From contig JBAOHZ010000009.1 in NCBI GenBank assembly GCA_037045225.1, positions 2,790,001 to 2,854,000 of the forward strand: 64,000 nucleotides of DNA, read 5' to 3'. The notes beneath the pieces are model-generated. The model worked only from the letters and a program-made list of their open reading frames with translations. It was not told where the DNA came from and did no database searches. The translations under genes and the position numbers were made by a program. Below are positions 16,205 through 24,778 of the stretch, piece by piece (the stretch's first letter is position 1; each line of letters starts with the position of its first letter). Source of the DNA: Nitrospira sp. GTDB lineage: Bacteria > Nitrospirota > Nitrospiria > Nitrospirales > Nitrospiraceae.

Positions 16205-17419
16205 ATGACGACACGCACGACACAATCCGGAATCATCGAGACCCTGGCAGGCAACGGCGAGCCGGGGTATGCCGGGGACGGTGGACCTGCCGGTGCCGCC
16301 TCGCTCAACGAGCCGAAAGGGTTGTGCGTGGATGGAGAGGGCAACCTCTATATTGCCGATTCCGAAAACCATGTTGTGCGCCGCGTCGATCGGGCCACGG
16401 GTGTCATTACGACCGTGGCAGGAGTCGGTCCGTCAGGGTCGGCCGGGCCGGCCATGCCTGAACCGCCTGTGACGGCGCAGGCTGATGAGGACGAGGATCC
16501 CTTTGCCGACCATTCCGGTGACAGCACCAAGGCCTACACGCAGGTGACCGATCTGAGTGGCACGGTCCGGTACGTGACCGGAGGGCGTTTGACGGTCGAG
16601 CACGATTCCGGCGATGGTGGCCCTGCCAGGCGAGCGCGGCTCAATTTTCCCAGTGCCGTGGCCGTCGATGGTGTAGGTAACCTGTATATCGCCGATACGA
16701 TGAACCACCGGGTGCGAAGGGTCGATTCGGCGACCGGGATCATTACCAACGTCGCCGGCACAGGCCAGGCGCGGTATTCCGGCGATGGTGGACCGGCGGT
16801 GTCGGCCGCGATCAATGAACCGACCGGGTTGGCTGTCAGCAACGAGGCGTTATACATCGCGGATCAAAGTAACAACCGGGTGCGGCGGGTTGACCTAGCG
16901 ACCGGAGTCATCACCACGGTCGCCGGAGATGGCACGGCGGCCTATAGCGGAGATCAGGTTTCGGCGGTTCAAGCGAGCCTGGCGGGACCCAGCGGCGTGG
17001 CGTTAGGCGGGGACGGCGTCCTCTATGTGGCGGATACGTTTAATAGCCGGATCCGATCTGTCGATCCGGCCACAGGGCAGATTGCGACGGTAGCGGGAGA
17101 CGGCGGGACCTATCGCTATCAGGGGCCGGCTGAACCCAGTTCGCCGAGTCTCTCCAGGCCCGCGGGAATTGCCGTCGATTCTCATGGAAACGTGTATCTG
17201 ACAGATTCTGACAGCCACTTGATTCGGGTGTGGAACGGACAGACGAAGACCATCTTGCGCCTATCCGGTACCGGTGTTGCGCAGTTCGGCGGGGATGGTG
17301 GCGATGCCTTGGCAGGAAGTCTCAGTTATCCATTCGGTGTAGCGGTCGATGCGGACGGGACTGTCTATGTTGCGGATACCTTCAATCACCGCATCAGAGT
17401 TCTGACCACGATCGCATAA
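16205..17419 (+). CDS. NHL-repeat beta-propeller protein of unknown function
   Basis: 404 aa with about six repeats of the pattern GLCVDGEGNLYIADSENHVV(RRV), followed each time by TGVITTVAGxG and (Y)SGDGGPA. The first two repeats are separated by an acidic insertion (residues about 92-115, with DEDEDPF). No signal peptide or lipobox is apparent, although NHL proteins of this type are often secreted. Six NHL units can form a closed propeller, usually a protein or ligand platform. It is tightly packed between leuB (3 nt) and asd (10 nt), an odd position for a propeller protein. Confidence 0.85.
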   Translation: MTTRTTQSGIIETLAGNGEPGYAGDGGPAGAASLNEPKGLCVDGEGNLYIADSENHVVRRVDRATGVITTVAGVGPSGSAGPAMPEPPVTAQADEDEDPFADHSGDSTKAYTQVTDLSGTVRYVTGGRLTVEHDSGDGGPARRARLNFPSAVAVDGVGNLYIADTMNHRVRRVDSATGIITNVAGTGQARYSGDGGPAVSAAINEPTGLAVSNEALYIADQSNNRVRRVDLATGVITTVAGDGTAAYSGDQVSAVQASLAGPSGVALGGDGVLYVADTFNSRIRSVDPATGQIATVAGDGGTYRYQGPAEPSSPSLSRPAGIAVDSHGNVYLTDSDSHLIRVWNGQTKTILRLSGTGVAQFGGDGGDALAGSLSYPFGVAVDADGTVYVADTFNHRIRVLTTIA

Positions 17420-17429
17420 GGACAGTATC

Positions 17430-18449
17430 ATGTTGAAGAAGAAGCAGGCCTATACGGTGGCGATTCTCGGCGCGACCGGGGCCGTGGGAAAAGAAAGTCT
17501 GGAGATTCTGGAAGAACGCAATTTTCCGATTGAGACGTTGCGCCTGTTTTCGTCCAAGCGATCGGCCGGCGACGTGTTGTCGTGTCAGGGCAAGGAGTAC
17601 AAGGTGGAGGAGTTAACGGAGGCCTCTTCCTTTGCCGGCGTCGACATCGCGTTCGTGTCCGCGACCGATACCATCAGTCGGGACTACGGGGCACGGTTGG
17701 GTGCGGCCGGGGTTGTCGTCATCGATGACAGTGCGGTTTTCCGGATGGATCCCGATGTGCCGCTGGTCGTACCGGAGGTCAATGCGGCCGCGTTGCGCTC
17801 GATGAAGCGCGGGATCGTGGCCATTCCGAACTGCACCACCACTCCCTTGGTCATGGCGCTGAAGCCGCTTCGCGATACCGCAGGCATCAAGCGGGTGGTG
17901 GTGACCACCTTTCAGTCGGTATCGGGCACCGGGTCGGCCGCCATGGACGAGTTAGTCGACCAGACCAAGTCGTTGATGGCCTTTCAAGAGGTGAAGGTGC
18001 AGGTCTATCCCTACCAAATCGCGTTCAACCTGTTACCGCAGGTGGGTTCGTTCGGTGACGGTGGCGACTGTTCGGAAGAGGTGAAGATCGTTCAAGAGAC
18101 CAGGAAGATCCTTGAGATGCCATCGCTGCGGGTTACGGCGACGACCGTGCGCGTCCCGGTGTTGCGCTGTCACTCCGAGGCAATCAACGTGGAGCTGGAA
18201 CGTCCGTTGAAGGCGAACGATGCGCGGGCGGCGCTGGCGGAGATGCCCGGCGTCATCGTGTACGACGATCCCGTCAAGAAACTGTATCCGATGCCGTTCG
18301 ACGTGTCCGGCAAGGATGACGTGTATGTCGGGCGGGTGCGAGTGGACGAGTCGATCACCAATGGGTTGAATCTCTGGGTCGTGAGCGACAACCTTCGGAA
18401 GGGCGCCGCCCTCAACGCCGTGCAGATCGCCGAATGTCTGATACAATAA
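17430..18449 (+). CDS. asd: Aspartate-semialdehyde dehydrogenase
   Basis: 339 aa. It reduces aspartyl phosphate to aspartate semialdehyde with NADPH, feeding lysine/diaminopimelate, threonine and methionine. The N-terminal motif VAILGATGAVGKESLEILEE binds NADP. The catalytic cysteine is C135 in AIPNCTTTPLV, and the conserved acid/base His lies in VPVLRCHSEAINVELE. Diaminopimelate production connects it to the peptidoglycan genes further right. The ATG lies 10 nt after the NHL gene. Confidence 0.96.
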   Translation: MLKKKQAYTVAILGATGAVGKESLEILEERNFPIETLRLFSSKRSAGDVLSCQGKEYKVEELTEASSFAGVDIAFVSATDTISRDYGARLGAAGVVVIDDSAVFRMDPDVPLVVPEVNAAALRSMKRGIVAIPNCTTTPLVMALKPLRDTAGIKRVVVTTFQSVSGTGSAAMDELVDQTKSLMAFQEVKVQVYPYQIAFNLLPQVGSFGDGGDCSEEVKIVQETRKILEMPSLRVTATTVRVPVLRCHSEAINVELERPLKANDARAALAEMPGVIVYDDPVKKLYPMPFDVSGKDDVYVGRVRVDESITNGLNLWVVSDNLRKGAALNAVQIAECLIQ

Positions 18450-18452
18450 ACG

Positions 18453-18707
18453 ATGGCAGCGTGGACTGGTGTCGGTCGATCGTTGATTGTGGCGGGCCTG
18501 GTGTTGGTAGCCGTCGGGTTGCTGCTCACGCTGGCTGAAAAATGGCCCGGCCTTGGCTCTGCCTTCGGGTGGATCGGTAAACTGCCCGGCGATCTCTCGG
18601 TCACGCGAGAGCGATTCAGTCTGTATATTCCGATCGCGACCAGTCTCGTGCTCAGCATCCTGCTCAGTCTGATGTTCTACTTCCTTTCATGGCTCTTTCG
18701 CCGCTGA
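18453..18707 (+). CDS. Small membrane protein, DUF2905 family
   Basis: 84 aa with two hydrophobic helices, about residues 9-27 and 59-82, joined by a loop carrying GKLPGDL, which is typical of DUF2905. Function unknown; members are common in Gram-negative bacteria. It starts 3 nt after asd and its last 19 nt overlap the SpoIID-like gene, so it is probably translated in the same operon. Confidence 0.8.
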   Translation: MAAWTGVGRSLIVAGLVLVAVGLLLTLAEKWPGLGSAFGWIGKLPGDLSVTRERFSLYIPIATSLVLSILLSLMFYFLSWLFRR

Positions 18708-19888
18708 CTCGACATTGCGTTTCCAGTCTGGCCGTCGTCGGGGGGATGGTGCTCCTCTCCCTATTCTGTGCGCCCGCCGTCTTCGCTGAATCCATTCGCG
18801 TGCTGTTGGCTCAGGACGCACTCTCGCTGGAAGTGCAGTCCGAGGGCGCGCTCGCTCTCATCCTGGAGTCGGGTGACACGAAAATCTTGAATGCGCCGAT
18901 CCACCTTACGGCTCGGGGAGATGGGGTACAGGTCGATGGACGACGCATCATGACCGGGCAGGTCCTCATCCGGCCGCTCCGAAACAACCTCGCGCTGGTC
19001 ATGGGAAAAGACGGGGGCGCTCCGCTGGCACTCAGCGGGGTCGTGCGTGTGTGGCGCAAAGGGCAAGGGCTCTCGGTCGTCAACCAGGTGGATTTGGAAG
19101 AGTATGTGAAAGGGGTGGTGCCGTCGGAGGTCAGTTCAGCCTGGCACCCGGAAATGTTGAAGGTGCAGGCGGTGGCGGCACGGACGTATGCTTTGTATAA
19201 CAAGATGCTCAGTTCGGCCCGAGACTATGACGTCGTCGCGACCATTCAAGACCAGGTATATCGGGGCCGAACAGGGGTGGACCGCCGCGTCGAGGACGCC
19301 GTCGAATCGACCCGAGGCATTGTCGTCACCCATCAACAGGCGCCTATCTATGCGGCCTTCTCATCCACCGCAGCAGGCCCGACGGAAGATGCCGTGAATG
19401 TGTGGGCCAACAAAGATCTGCCCTACCTCAAGGGGGTCGAATGTCCGTTTGATCTCGAGTCCCCCTATTATCAATGGCGAGCCAGTGTGAAGCTCGACCA
19501 GCTCGAGCACAATTTACGACACCAGGGTTTTTCGGTCGGTACGATTGCCACGATTACTCCGATTGCCTATAGTCGCGCCGGACGGGTTTCGCGCCTGAGG
19601 ATTTTACATTCAGGCGGGGAGGCCATATTGCGAGGCGAAGATCTTCGAAAGGCCGTGGGGTACACCATCATTCCCAGCACGCAGTTCGAGGTGGAATCGA
19701 TCGGTGCCGAGGTGGTGTTTACCGGCTACGGAGCAGGCCATGCTGTGGGGCTCTGCCAATGGGGCGCGAAAGAGCTGGCCGAGCTTGGCTACTCGTATAG
19801 CAGCATTCTGCAGTACTACTATCCTGGAACTCAGTTGCACAACTCGGCTCTGTCGCAGTTGGTGACCCCGGCGATACCGACCCCCTGA
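18689..19888 (+). CDS. SpoIID/LytB-domain protein
   Basis: 399 aa. A signal peptide covers residues about 1-33, ending near VFAES. The SpoIID domain has VDLEEYVKGVVPSEV, a helix with VQAVAARTYALYN, and the C-terminal GAGHAVGLCQWGAKELA motif. In Bacillus, SpoIID is a lytic transglycosylase acting on denuded glycan; the Gram-negative homologues presumably act on septal or lateral peptidoglycan, which is inference. It overlaps the small DUF2905 gene by 19 nt and queA by 1 nt (TGATG). Confidence 0.88.
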   Translation: MALSPLTRHCVSSLAVVGGMVLLSLFCAPAVFAESIRVLLAQDALSLEVQSEGALALILESGDTKILNAPIHLTARGDGVQVDGRRIMTGQVLIRPLRNNLALVMGKDGGAPLALSGVVRVWRKGQGLSVVNQVDLEEYVKGVVPSEVSSAWHPEMLKVQAVAARTYALYNKMLSSARDYDVVATIQDQVYRGRTGVDRRVEDAVESTRGIVVTHQQAPIYAAFSSTAAGPTEDAVNVWANKDLPYLKGVECPFDLESPYYQWRASVKLDQLEHNLRHQGFSVGTIATITPIAYSRAGRVSRLRILHSGGEAILRGEDLRKAVGYTIIPSTQFEVESIGAEVVFTGYGAGHAVGLCQWGAKELAELGYSYSSILQYYYPGTQLHNSALSQLVTPAIPTP

Positions 19889-20931
19889 TGTTACTCAGCG
19901 AATTCGACTTTCCATTTGACCCAGCGCTTGTGGCCGATCATCCGGTGATCCCGCGTGACCGTGCACGTCTGCTTGTGCTGGACCGCCAAGCGGGAGGACG
20001 TCTGATGCATCGGCAGGTGGCCGATCTCCCTTCGTTGCTGCAGCCGGGGGATCTCGTGGTGGTGAATAACACGAAGGTCATGCCGGCACGTGTTCCTGCG
20101 CAGGTTCGACCCAACGGAAAACTGCTCGATCTGTTGTTTGTGCAGGATCTCGGACAGGGGCTGTGGGAAGTGCTGATGAAGGGACGTTTCCGGCCCGGCG
20201 CCACGGTTGAGTTTCCAGGCGGCGGGATCGGTGAAATTGTGGAGCGCAGCCAACTCCGAACCACACTGCAGGTGTCGGGTGTTACAAGCGTCTACGATCT
20301 CATGCAGGCGGCAGGCACGATGCCGCTGCCTCCGTATATCAAGCGGGAACCGTCAGCAGACGATCAGCAGTGGTACCAGACCCTGTTTGCTCGGCATGAA
20401 GGGGCCATCGCGGCGCCTACCGCCGGGCTACATTTTACGCGCGACTTGGTGCAGGCTCTGGCAGGGAAAGGCATCGAAATGGCGCAGGTGACTTTGCATG
20501 TGGGGCCTGGCACGTTTCGGAGTGTGAAGACTGAGCGAATCGAGGACCATCGCATGTTGGGCGAGCGGATCGAGGTGTCTGTGCAGACCGTGGCGCAGAT
20601 TCGACGGGCGCGGGAGCAGGGGCATCGTGTCGTGGCCGTGGGCACCACGGTGGTGCGCGCCTTGGAGACCGCAGCGCAGGGTGGGCGCGGGATTGAGCCG
20701 TTCCAGGGGCAGGCGGAACTATTCATCACTCCGGGATTTGAGTTTCAGGTCATCAATGCGATGGTGACGAACTTCCATCTGCCGCGGACGACCCTACTGA
20801 TGTTGGTGTCTGCTCTTGTGGGTGTGGCACCGCTCCGTGCTGCGTACGAAGAGGCGGTGGCGCAACGGTATCGGTTCTATAGTTATGGGGACGCGATGCT
20901 GATCGGGAGCGGCTGGGCGCCGGCTACATAA
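19888..20931 (+). CDS. queA: S-adenosylmethionine:tRNA ribosyltransferase-isomerase
   Basis: 347 aa. It transfers the ribosyl of SAM to preQ1 in tRNA, making epoxyqueuosine at wobble position 34. The family pattern is clear: FDFPFDPALVADHPVIPRDRARLLVLDR at the start (read in parts), VVVNNTKVMPARV, AAPTAGLHFT, and VGPGTFRSV. TNFHLPRTTLLMLV is near the end. Translation start overlaps the SpoIID stop. Its last 8 bp overlap the convergent SurA_N gene. Confidence 0.95.
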   Translation: MLLSEFDFPFDPALVADHPVIPRDRARLLVLDRQAGGRLMHRQVADLPSLLQPGDLVVVNNTKVMPARVPAQVRPNGKLLDLLFVQDLGQGLWEVLMKGRFRPGATVEFPGGGIGEIVERSQLRTTLQVSGVTSVYDLMQAAGTMPLPPYIKREPSADDQQWYQTLFARHEGAIAAPTAGLHFTRDLVQALAGKGIEMAQVTLHVGPGTFRSVKTERIEDHRMLGERIEVSVQTVAQIRRAREQGHRVVAVGTTVVRALETAAQGGRGIEPFQGQAELFITPGFEFQVINAMVTNFHLPRTTLLMLVSALVGVAPLRAAYEEAVAQRYRFYSYGDAMLIGSGWAPAT

Positions 20932-21622
20932 GTTCTTTGTGAATCTTCACGGGAACTTTGCTCTTCATCGACTCCGCATAGGCCATCAATGCCCGCTGTT
21001 GCTTTTGGAACAGGAGGCTCTGGAACACCCGTTCCTTCGCCGCGGCAGCCTTGGCCGGGTCGGCATCCCCTTCGCGAGCCGCGAGTGTCTGCGCTTCCGT
21101 ATATTCAGCCGGAGTGAGCGCCACCGCATCCATAATGACCAGCCGCGCCTTGTTGGTGAGAATGTCCTTGGCTTCCATGGCCTCGAATGAGGCGGGTGTC
21201 AAACGATTCGCCGACAGCAATCGTCGGTATGCGTCGGGATCAAAGGCCCCGTTCTTCTGAAACTCCGTCCGTTGCATGATCGCCTTGCGCAAATCCTCGT
21301 CGGAAACCGTCAGGCCCATCTCTTTCGCTACGTGTAGCCACATCCGATTATCGATGAGCTGTTCCAGGACAAACTGTTTGAGGAATTCGTCCTTGATCTC
21401 GTTCTGCCCTTTGTCTTTGTAGAAACGATACGTATTTTCATAGGCTCGGCGATACTCGTCCAAGGGGACGATCTGATCCCCCACGGAGGCGACGACGTTG
21501 CCGCTGTCCTGGCCGAACCCCCACCAGCCCATGGTAATGACGAACGCGAGGGCGAGTACCCCCATGATGGATTTAAGGAACCACGGATAGTCGTGAGCAG
21601 CTTCGCGTAACAGTTTGATCAT
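20924..21622 (-). CDS. Membrane-anchored SurA_N-type chaperone-like protein without PPIase domain
   Basis: 232 aa. After a short cytosolic start comes one transmembrane helix (residues about 16-36, FLKSIMGVLALAFVITMG) and a periplasmic region. There, VVASVGDQIVPLDEYRRAYEN and DEFLKQFVLEQLIDNRMWLHVA match the SurA/PpiD N-terminal chaperone domain. The parvulin isomerase domain that normally follows is absent: the protein ends in a charged helix. It probably helps envelope proteins fold. It converges with queA and has 8 bp of 3' overlap. Confidence 0.8.
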   Translation of the reverse strand: MIKLLREAAHDYPWFLKSIMGVLALAFVITMGWWGFGQDSGNVVASVGDQIVPLDEYRRAYENTYRFYKDKGQNEIKDEFLKQFVLEQLIDNRMWLHVAKEMGLTVSDEDLRKAIMQRTEFQKNGAFDPDAYRRLLSANRLTPASFEAMEAKDILTNKARLVIMDAVALTPAEYTEAQTLAAREGDADPAKAAAAKERVFQSLLFQKQQRALMAYAESMKSKVPVKIHKELM

Positions 21623-21731
21623 CGAGAGCGCCTCTTGTCGGCAAGGTTTCGTGAATTCTACTCAGGCGACGATCACAAAGGCAAGAGGAAGACGCGCATG
21701 GATTGCGGCGGTGGGAAGATTGCGACTTTGT

Positions 21732-21760
21732 TTGTGCAGGTCAAACAGATTTGTTATAGT
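21732..21760 (+). promoter_or_regulatory. Predicted sigma-70 promoter for the RDD-mreB block
   Basis: TTGTGC (21732-21737), 17 bp, TATAGT (21755-21760). The predicted transcription start near 21766 lies upstream of the GTG at 21785 but downstream of the earlier possible starts of the RDD frame, which decides that start. Confidence 0.6.
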
Positions 21761-21784
21761 GTCGAAGAATTGGAGAGATCTCCG

Positions 21785-22243
21785 GTGGTGGAGGAGGCAA
21801 TCGGGCACAGCCCGCTCGAACTGGGCGTCTATCCCAAGGCCCAGGTGCTGAATCGCTTCATTGCCAAAATGGTCGACCTCCTGATCGTCGCGGCGGTGAG
21901 TAAGTTGGTTCCCCCGATCGGGGTCCTTGCCGGACTTGCCTATCTCTTGCTGGCCGACGGGTTTGGCGGCGGTCGCAGTGTCGGGAAGCGGCTCATCGGG
22001 CTTCAGACCATCGTCCCCCGCACCAGGGACCCGGCAGGGTTCCGAGAGTCGATCATCCGTAATCTGCCTTGTGGTCTTGCCCAGTTGGCGTTTGAAATAC
22101 CGTATGTCGGATGGATCGGATGGGGCGCGGTCCTCTCGCTGGAAGGGTTGCTGGTCATCGGGAACGAGCAGGGGCGGCGGTTGGGCGACGAAATTGCCAA
22201 AACTCAGGTGTTGGAGAGCGGGCAACTGGATGTGGCGGATTAG
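21785..22243 (+). CDS. RDD-family membrane protein
   Basis: 152 aa from the GTG at 21785, which has GGAGAG 7 nt upstream; earlier in-frame ATGs fall before the predicted transcription start. The RDD signature is NRFIAKMVDLLIVAA, with R-D residues in the first helix. Later helices are around LAGLAYLLLADGFGGG and AQLAFEIPYVGWIGWGAVLSL, and VGKRLIGLQTI lies between. Function unclear; some family members are linked to ion or antiporter activity. It is the first gene before mreB. Confidence 0.75.
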   Translation: MVEEAIGHSPLELGVYPKAQVLNRFIAKMVDLLIVAAVSKLVPPIGVLAGLAYLLLADGFGGGRSVGKRLIGLQTIVPRTRDPAGFRESIIRNLPCGLAQLAFEIPYVGWIGWGAVLSLEGLLVIGNEQGRRLGDEIAKTQVLESGQLDVAD

Positions 22244-22291
22244 GCGGCGCGACGTGGTTCAGCGCAGGAATCGTGTGAAGGGAGAGTCCTA

Positions 22292-23341
22292 GTGGGCTTC
22301 ATGAGTGACATGTTCGGATGGTTCTCCAACGATCTGGCGATCGATTTGGGGACGGCGACAACTCTCGTGTATGTCCAGGGGAAGGGCATCGTGTTAAATG
22401 AGCCTTCCGTGGTCGCCGTGGAGAAAAAGACGGAGCGTGTGATGGCGGTCGGCGCCGACGCGAAGCGTATGTTGGGACGCACCCCGGGCAATATCCTTGC
22501 GGTACGCCCGATGAAGGAAGGGGTCATCGCCGATTTCGAAAAAGCCGAGGCGATGCTCAGCCACTTTATTCAGAAGGCCCATAACCGGACGGCCTTCGTG
22601 CGACCACGCATCATCATCGGTGTGCCGTCGCGGATCACCCAGGTGGAGCAACGGGCGGTGCGCGATTCGGCTGAGCTGGCCGGAGCCCGCGAAGTGTATT
22701 TGATCGAAGAGCCGGTGGCGGCGGCGATCGGGGCAGGGCTGCCGATTACGGAGCCGTCCGGGAATATGGTGGTAGACATCGGCGGCGGTACCACGGACAT
22801 CGCGGTCATCTCGCTGGGCGGTATCGTCTATAGCGAGTCGGTCAAGGTGGCCGGAGACCGGATGGACGACGCCATCATGAACTACATCAAGAAAAAATAT
22901 AACCTCCTCATCGGGGAGCATATGGCCGAACGTATCAAGTTCGAGATCGGCTCAGCTTACCCCTTTGAAGAGCGCAAGACCATGATGATCAAAGGACGCG
23001 ATCTGATTTCCGGTATCCCCCGCACGCTGGTGGTGGACGATGCCGAGGTGAGAGAGGCGTTGCAGGAACCCATTGGAACCATCGTCAATGCCATCAAGGT
23101 GGCGCTTGAAAACACACCGCCTGAATTGGCCGGAGACATCATCGATCGCGGTATCGTGCTGACTGGCGGCGGATCTTTGCTGAAGGGAATGGATACTCGG
23201 TTCCGTGAAGAAACGAACCTCCCGATCATTACGGTCGATGACCCGTTGACCTCCGTGGTCTTGGGGGTCGGGAAGATTCTTGACGAACTGGATCTCCTTC
23301 GCAAGGTCTCAGTTATGTCGCAGTGTAGTACCTCTCGATGA
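22292..23341 (+). CDS. mreB: Rod-shape actin homologue MreB
   Basis: 349 aa. It forms cytoskeletal filaments beneath the inner membrane that guide the elongasome. The actin-fold nucleotide sites are AIDLGTATTLVYV, VVDIGGGTTDIAVISLG and VLTGGGSLLKGMDTRF. The N-terminal MGFMSDMFGWFS is amphipathic, as needed for membrane binding. The GTG at 22292 has GGAGAG 5 nt upstream; the ATG at 22301 is the alternative. It leads the mreB-mreC-mreD-mrdA-rodA operon. Confidence 0.96.
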   Translation: MGFMSDMFGWFSNDLAIDLGTATTLVYVQGKGIVLNEPSVVAVEKKTERVMAVGADAKRMLGRTPGNILAVRPMKEGVIADFEKAEAMLSHFIQKAHNRTAFVRPRIIIGVPSRITQVEQRAVRDSAELAGAREVYLIEEPVAAAIGAGLPITEPSGNMVVDIGGGTTDIAVISLGGIVYSESVKVAGDRMDDAIMNYIKKKYNLLIGEHMAERIKFEIGSAYPFEERKTMMIKGRDLISGIPRTLVVDDAEVREALQEPIGTIVNAIKVALENTPPELAGDIIDRGIVLTGGGSLLKGMDTRFREETNLPIITVDDPLTSVVLGVGKILDELDLLRKVSVMSQCSTSR

Positions 23342-23359
23342 TCTCCATCCCGAGTGTGG

Positions 23360-24241
23360 ATGGCTATATCGCGATCAACATACGGCACTAGGCGTCTCGC
23401 CATCGTGCTGTTCGCCTGCTTGCTCGTCGCCCTCTTACTTCTTCCTAGCCAAAGCCAGAGGTTGCTTCAGTACGTCGGCGGACCGCTTGGTCAAATCCTC
23501 AGTGTGCCCCTCGCCGCGTTTTCCTCGATCGACCACGGCATTTCGGAAACCTGGAATGCGTATCTTGCCCTGCAGGGTGTCCACGAAGAGAACCGCCAGC
23601 TTCGTCGCGACATCGAGTTGCTTGAAGGACAGAATAATCAGCTGCGTGAAGCCGTAGCGGCCACGCAACGATATGAGACGCTGCTGAATTTTAAACAGCA
23701 ATCGCCGTCCCAGACTCTGGCGGCTCAAGTGATCGGTCGGGATGCCACGAATTGGTATGGCGGGATGATTCTCAATAAGGGCGAAAGTGACGGCGTGCGT
23801 GTGGAAATGGGAGTGGTGACTCCTGCAGGTGTGGTGGGACGAATCGTGAAGACCAATTCAGCCTCGTCGGTGGTCCTCCTGGTCACCGATCCCAACAACG
23901 CGATTGCAGGGGTGGTGCAACGGACTCGTGATGAAGGCATTGTGGAGGGCACCAGCCACGGACGGGCGCGACTCAAGTACATTCCCCTGTTGTCTCGGGT
24001 TCAGGCCGGCGACCGGGTCGTCACCTCAGGATTGACGGGGGCCTTTCCTCGCGGTTTGGCGATCGGGGGACTGACCCAGGTTGAGAAGTCGGAGGGGGAT
24101 TTGTTTCAGTCGGCCGAAATCGAACCGGAAGTGGACCTTTCGAAACTGGATGAAGTCCTCATTATCACGGCTCCATATGAGGATGCCGACTCTGCGCAAA
24201 AGCTGTTGCAGGACATTCGCGGGGATCGAAAAAAACCATGA
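23360..24241 (+). CDS. mreC: Rod-shape-determining protein MreC
   Basis: About 293 aa; ATG at 23360, with a GTG two codons earlier as alternative. A single N-terminal transmembrane helix (LAIVLFACLLVALLLLP) is followed by a periplasmic coiled coil (about residues 65-100, VHEENRQLRRDIELLEGQNN). Two beta-barrel domains follow, with ARVIGRDATNWYGGMILNKG-like and DRVVTSGLTGAFPRGLAIG motifs. MreC scaffolds PBP2 and RodA in the elongasome. The stop overlaps the mreD start. Confidence 0.92.
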   Translation: MAISRSTYGTRRLAIVLFACLLVALLLLPSQSQRLLQYVGGPLGQILSVPLAAFSSIDHGISETWNAYLALQGVHEENRQLRRDIELLEGQNNQLREAVAATQRYETLLNFKQQSPSQTLAAQVIGRDATNWYGGMILNKGESDGVRVEMGVVTPAGVVGRIVKTNSASSVVLLVTDPNNAIAGVVQRTRDEGIVEGTSHGRARLKYIPLLSRVQAGDRVVTSGLTGAFPRGLAIGGLTQVEKSEGDLFQSAEIEPEVDLSKLDEVLIITAPYEDADSAQKLLQDIRGDRKKP

Positions 24242-24738
24242 AGTTTCTCCTGTATCTCCTCTTAGCGCTGGTCGTCGTTCCCTTTCAGGCCACCTTGCTG
24301 CACTACTTCAGCCTCTTCGGCGTGCGTCCTGATCTCGGTCTGGTGGCCGCTTGTCTCGTCGGGTTTCTCGGGGGCGAGTTGGACGGATTGATTCTCGGGC
24401 TCCTCCTGGGGTGTTTTCAGGATATGTTGTCCGCAGGGGATCTTTGGATCAATGTGGTGACCAAGGGTGGGGGCGGGTTTCTGGCTGGGCTGGCCGGCCG
24501 CCATATGGCCCATATCACTCCGGCCGTGTTAACCGCCGGATTGGCGATCATTTCCTGTCTTTCCAGTGCGGTGTTTCTCTATTCGATGAACCCGGCGGGT
24601 ATCGATGAGGTCTGGATGGGTGTCCGCTCAACAGTGCTCGTGCAGGCCGGGTTCGACGCCTTGGTCGGGGCAGGTTTGTATCTGCTGTTTCGTCAGCGCT
24701 GGTCCGATGATCGACTGGTGACGGAGGGCGCGCTCTAA
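24238..24738 (+). CDS. mreD: Rod-shape-determining protein MreD
   Basis: 166 aa with five to six transmembrane helices, in the right size range for MreD. Helical stretches are LLYLLLALVVVPFQATLLHY, DLGLVAACLVGFLGGE and GLILGLLLGCFQDM. The assignment is supported by its place between mreC (4-nt ATGA overlap) and mrdA. MreD is a membrane component of the cell-elongation machinery. Confidence 0.88.
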   Translation: MKFLLYLLLALVVVPFQATLLHYFSLFGVRPDLGLVAACLVGFLGGELDGLILGLLLGCFQDMLSAGDLWINVVTKGGGGFLAGLAGRHMAHITPAVLTAGLAIISCLSSAVFLYSMNPAGIDEVWMGVRSTVLVQAGFDALVGAGLYLLFRQRWSDDRLVTEGAL

Positions 24739-24778
24739 CTGTGATTGCCCGGCAACAAGCGGCGAGAGTCTGACTACG

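Noticed and set aside
15020..16372. Long (450 aa) minus-strand open frame opposite leuB
   Set aside because: Fully antisense to a complete, conserved enzyme and without any family motif; it arises from GC-rich third positions. The same holds for 13508-14794 (leuA), 53536-54822 (sensor kinase), 10184-11083 (ilvC) and 39956-41185 (apbE).
21635..21784. N-terminal extension of the RDD protein
   Set aside because: The predicted promoter lies inside this stretch, and the GTG at 21785 has a good ribosome-binding site and leads directly to the RDD domain.
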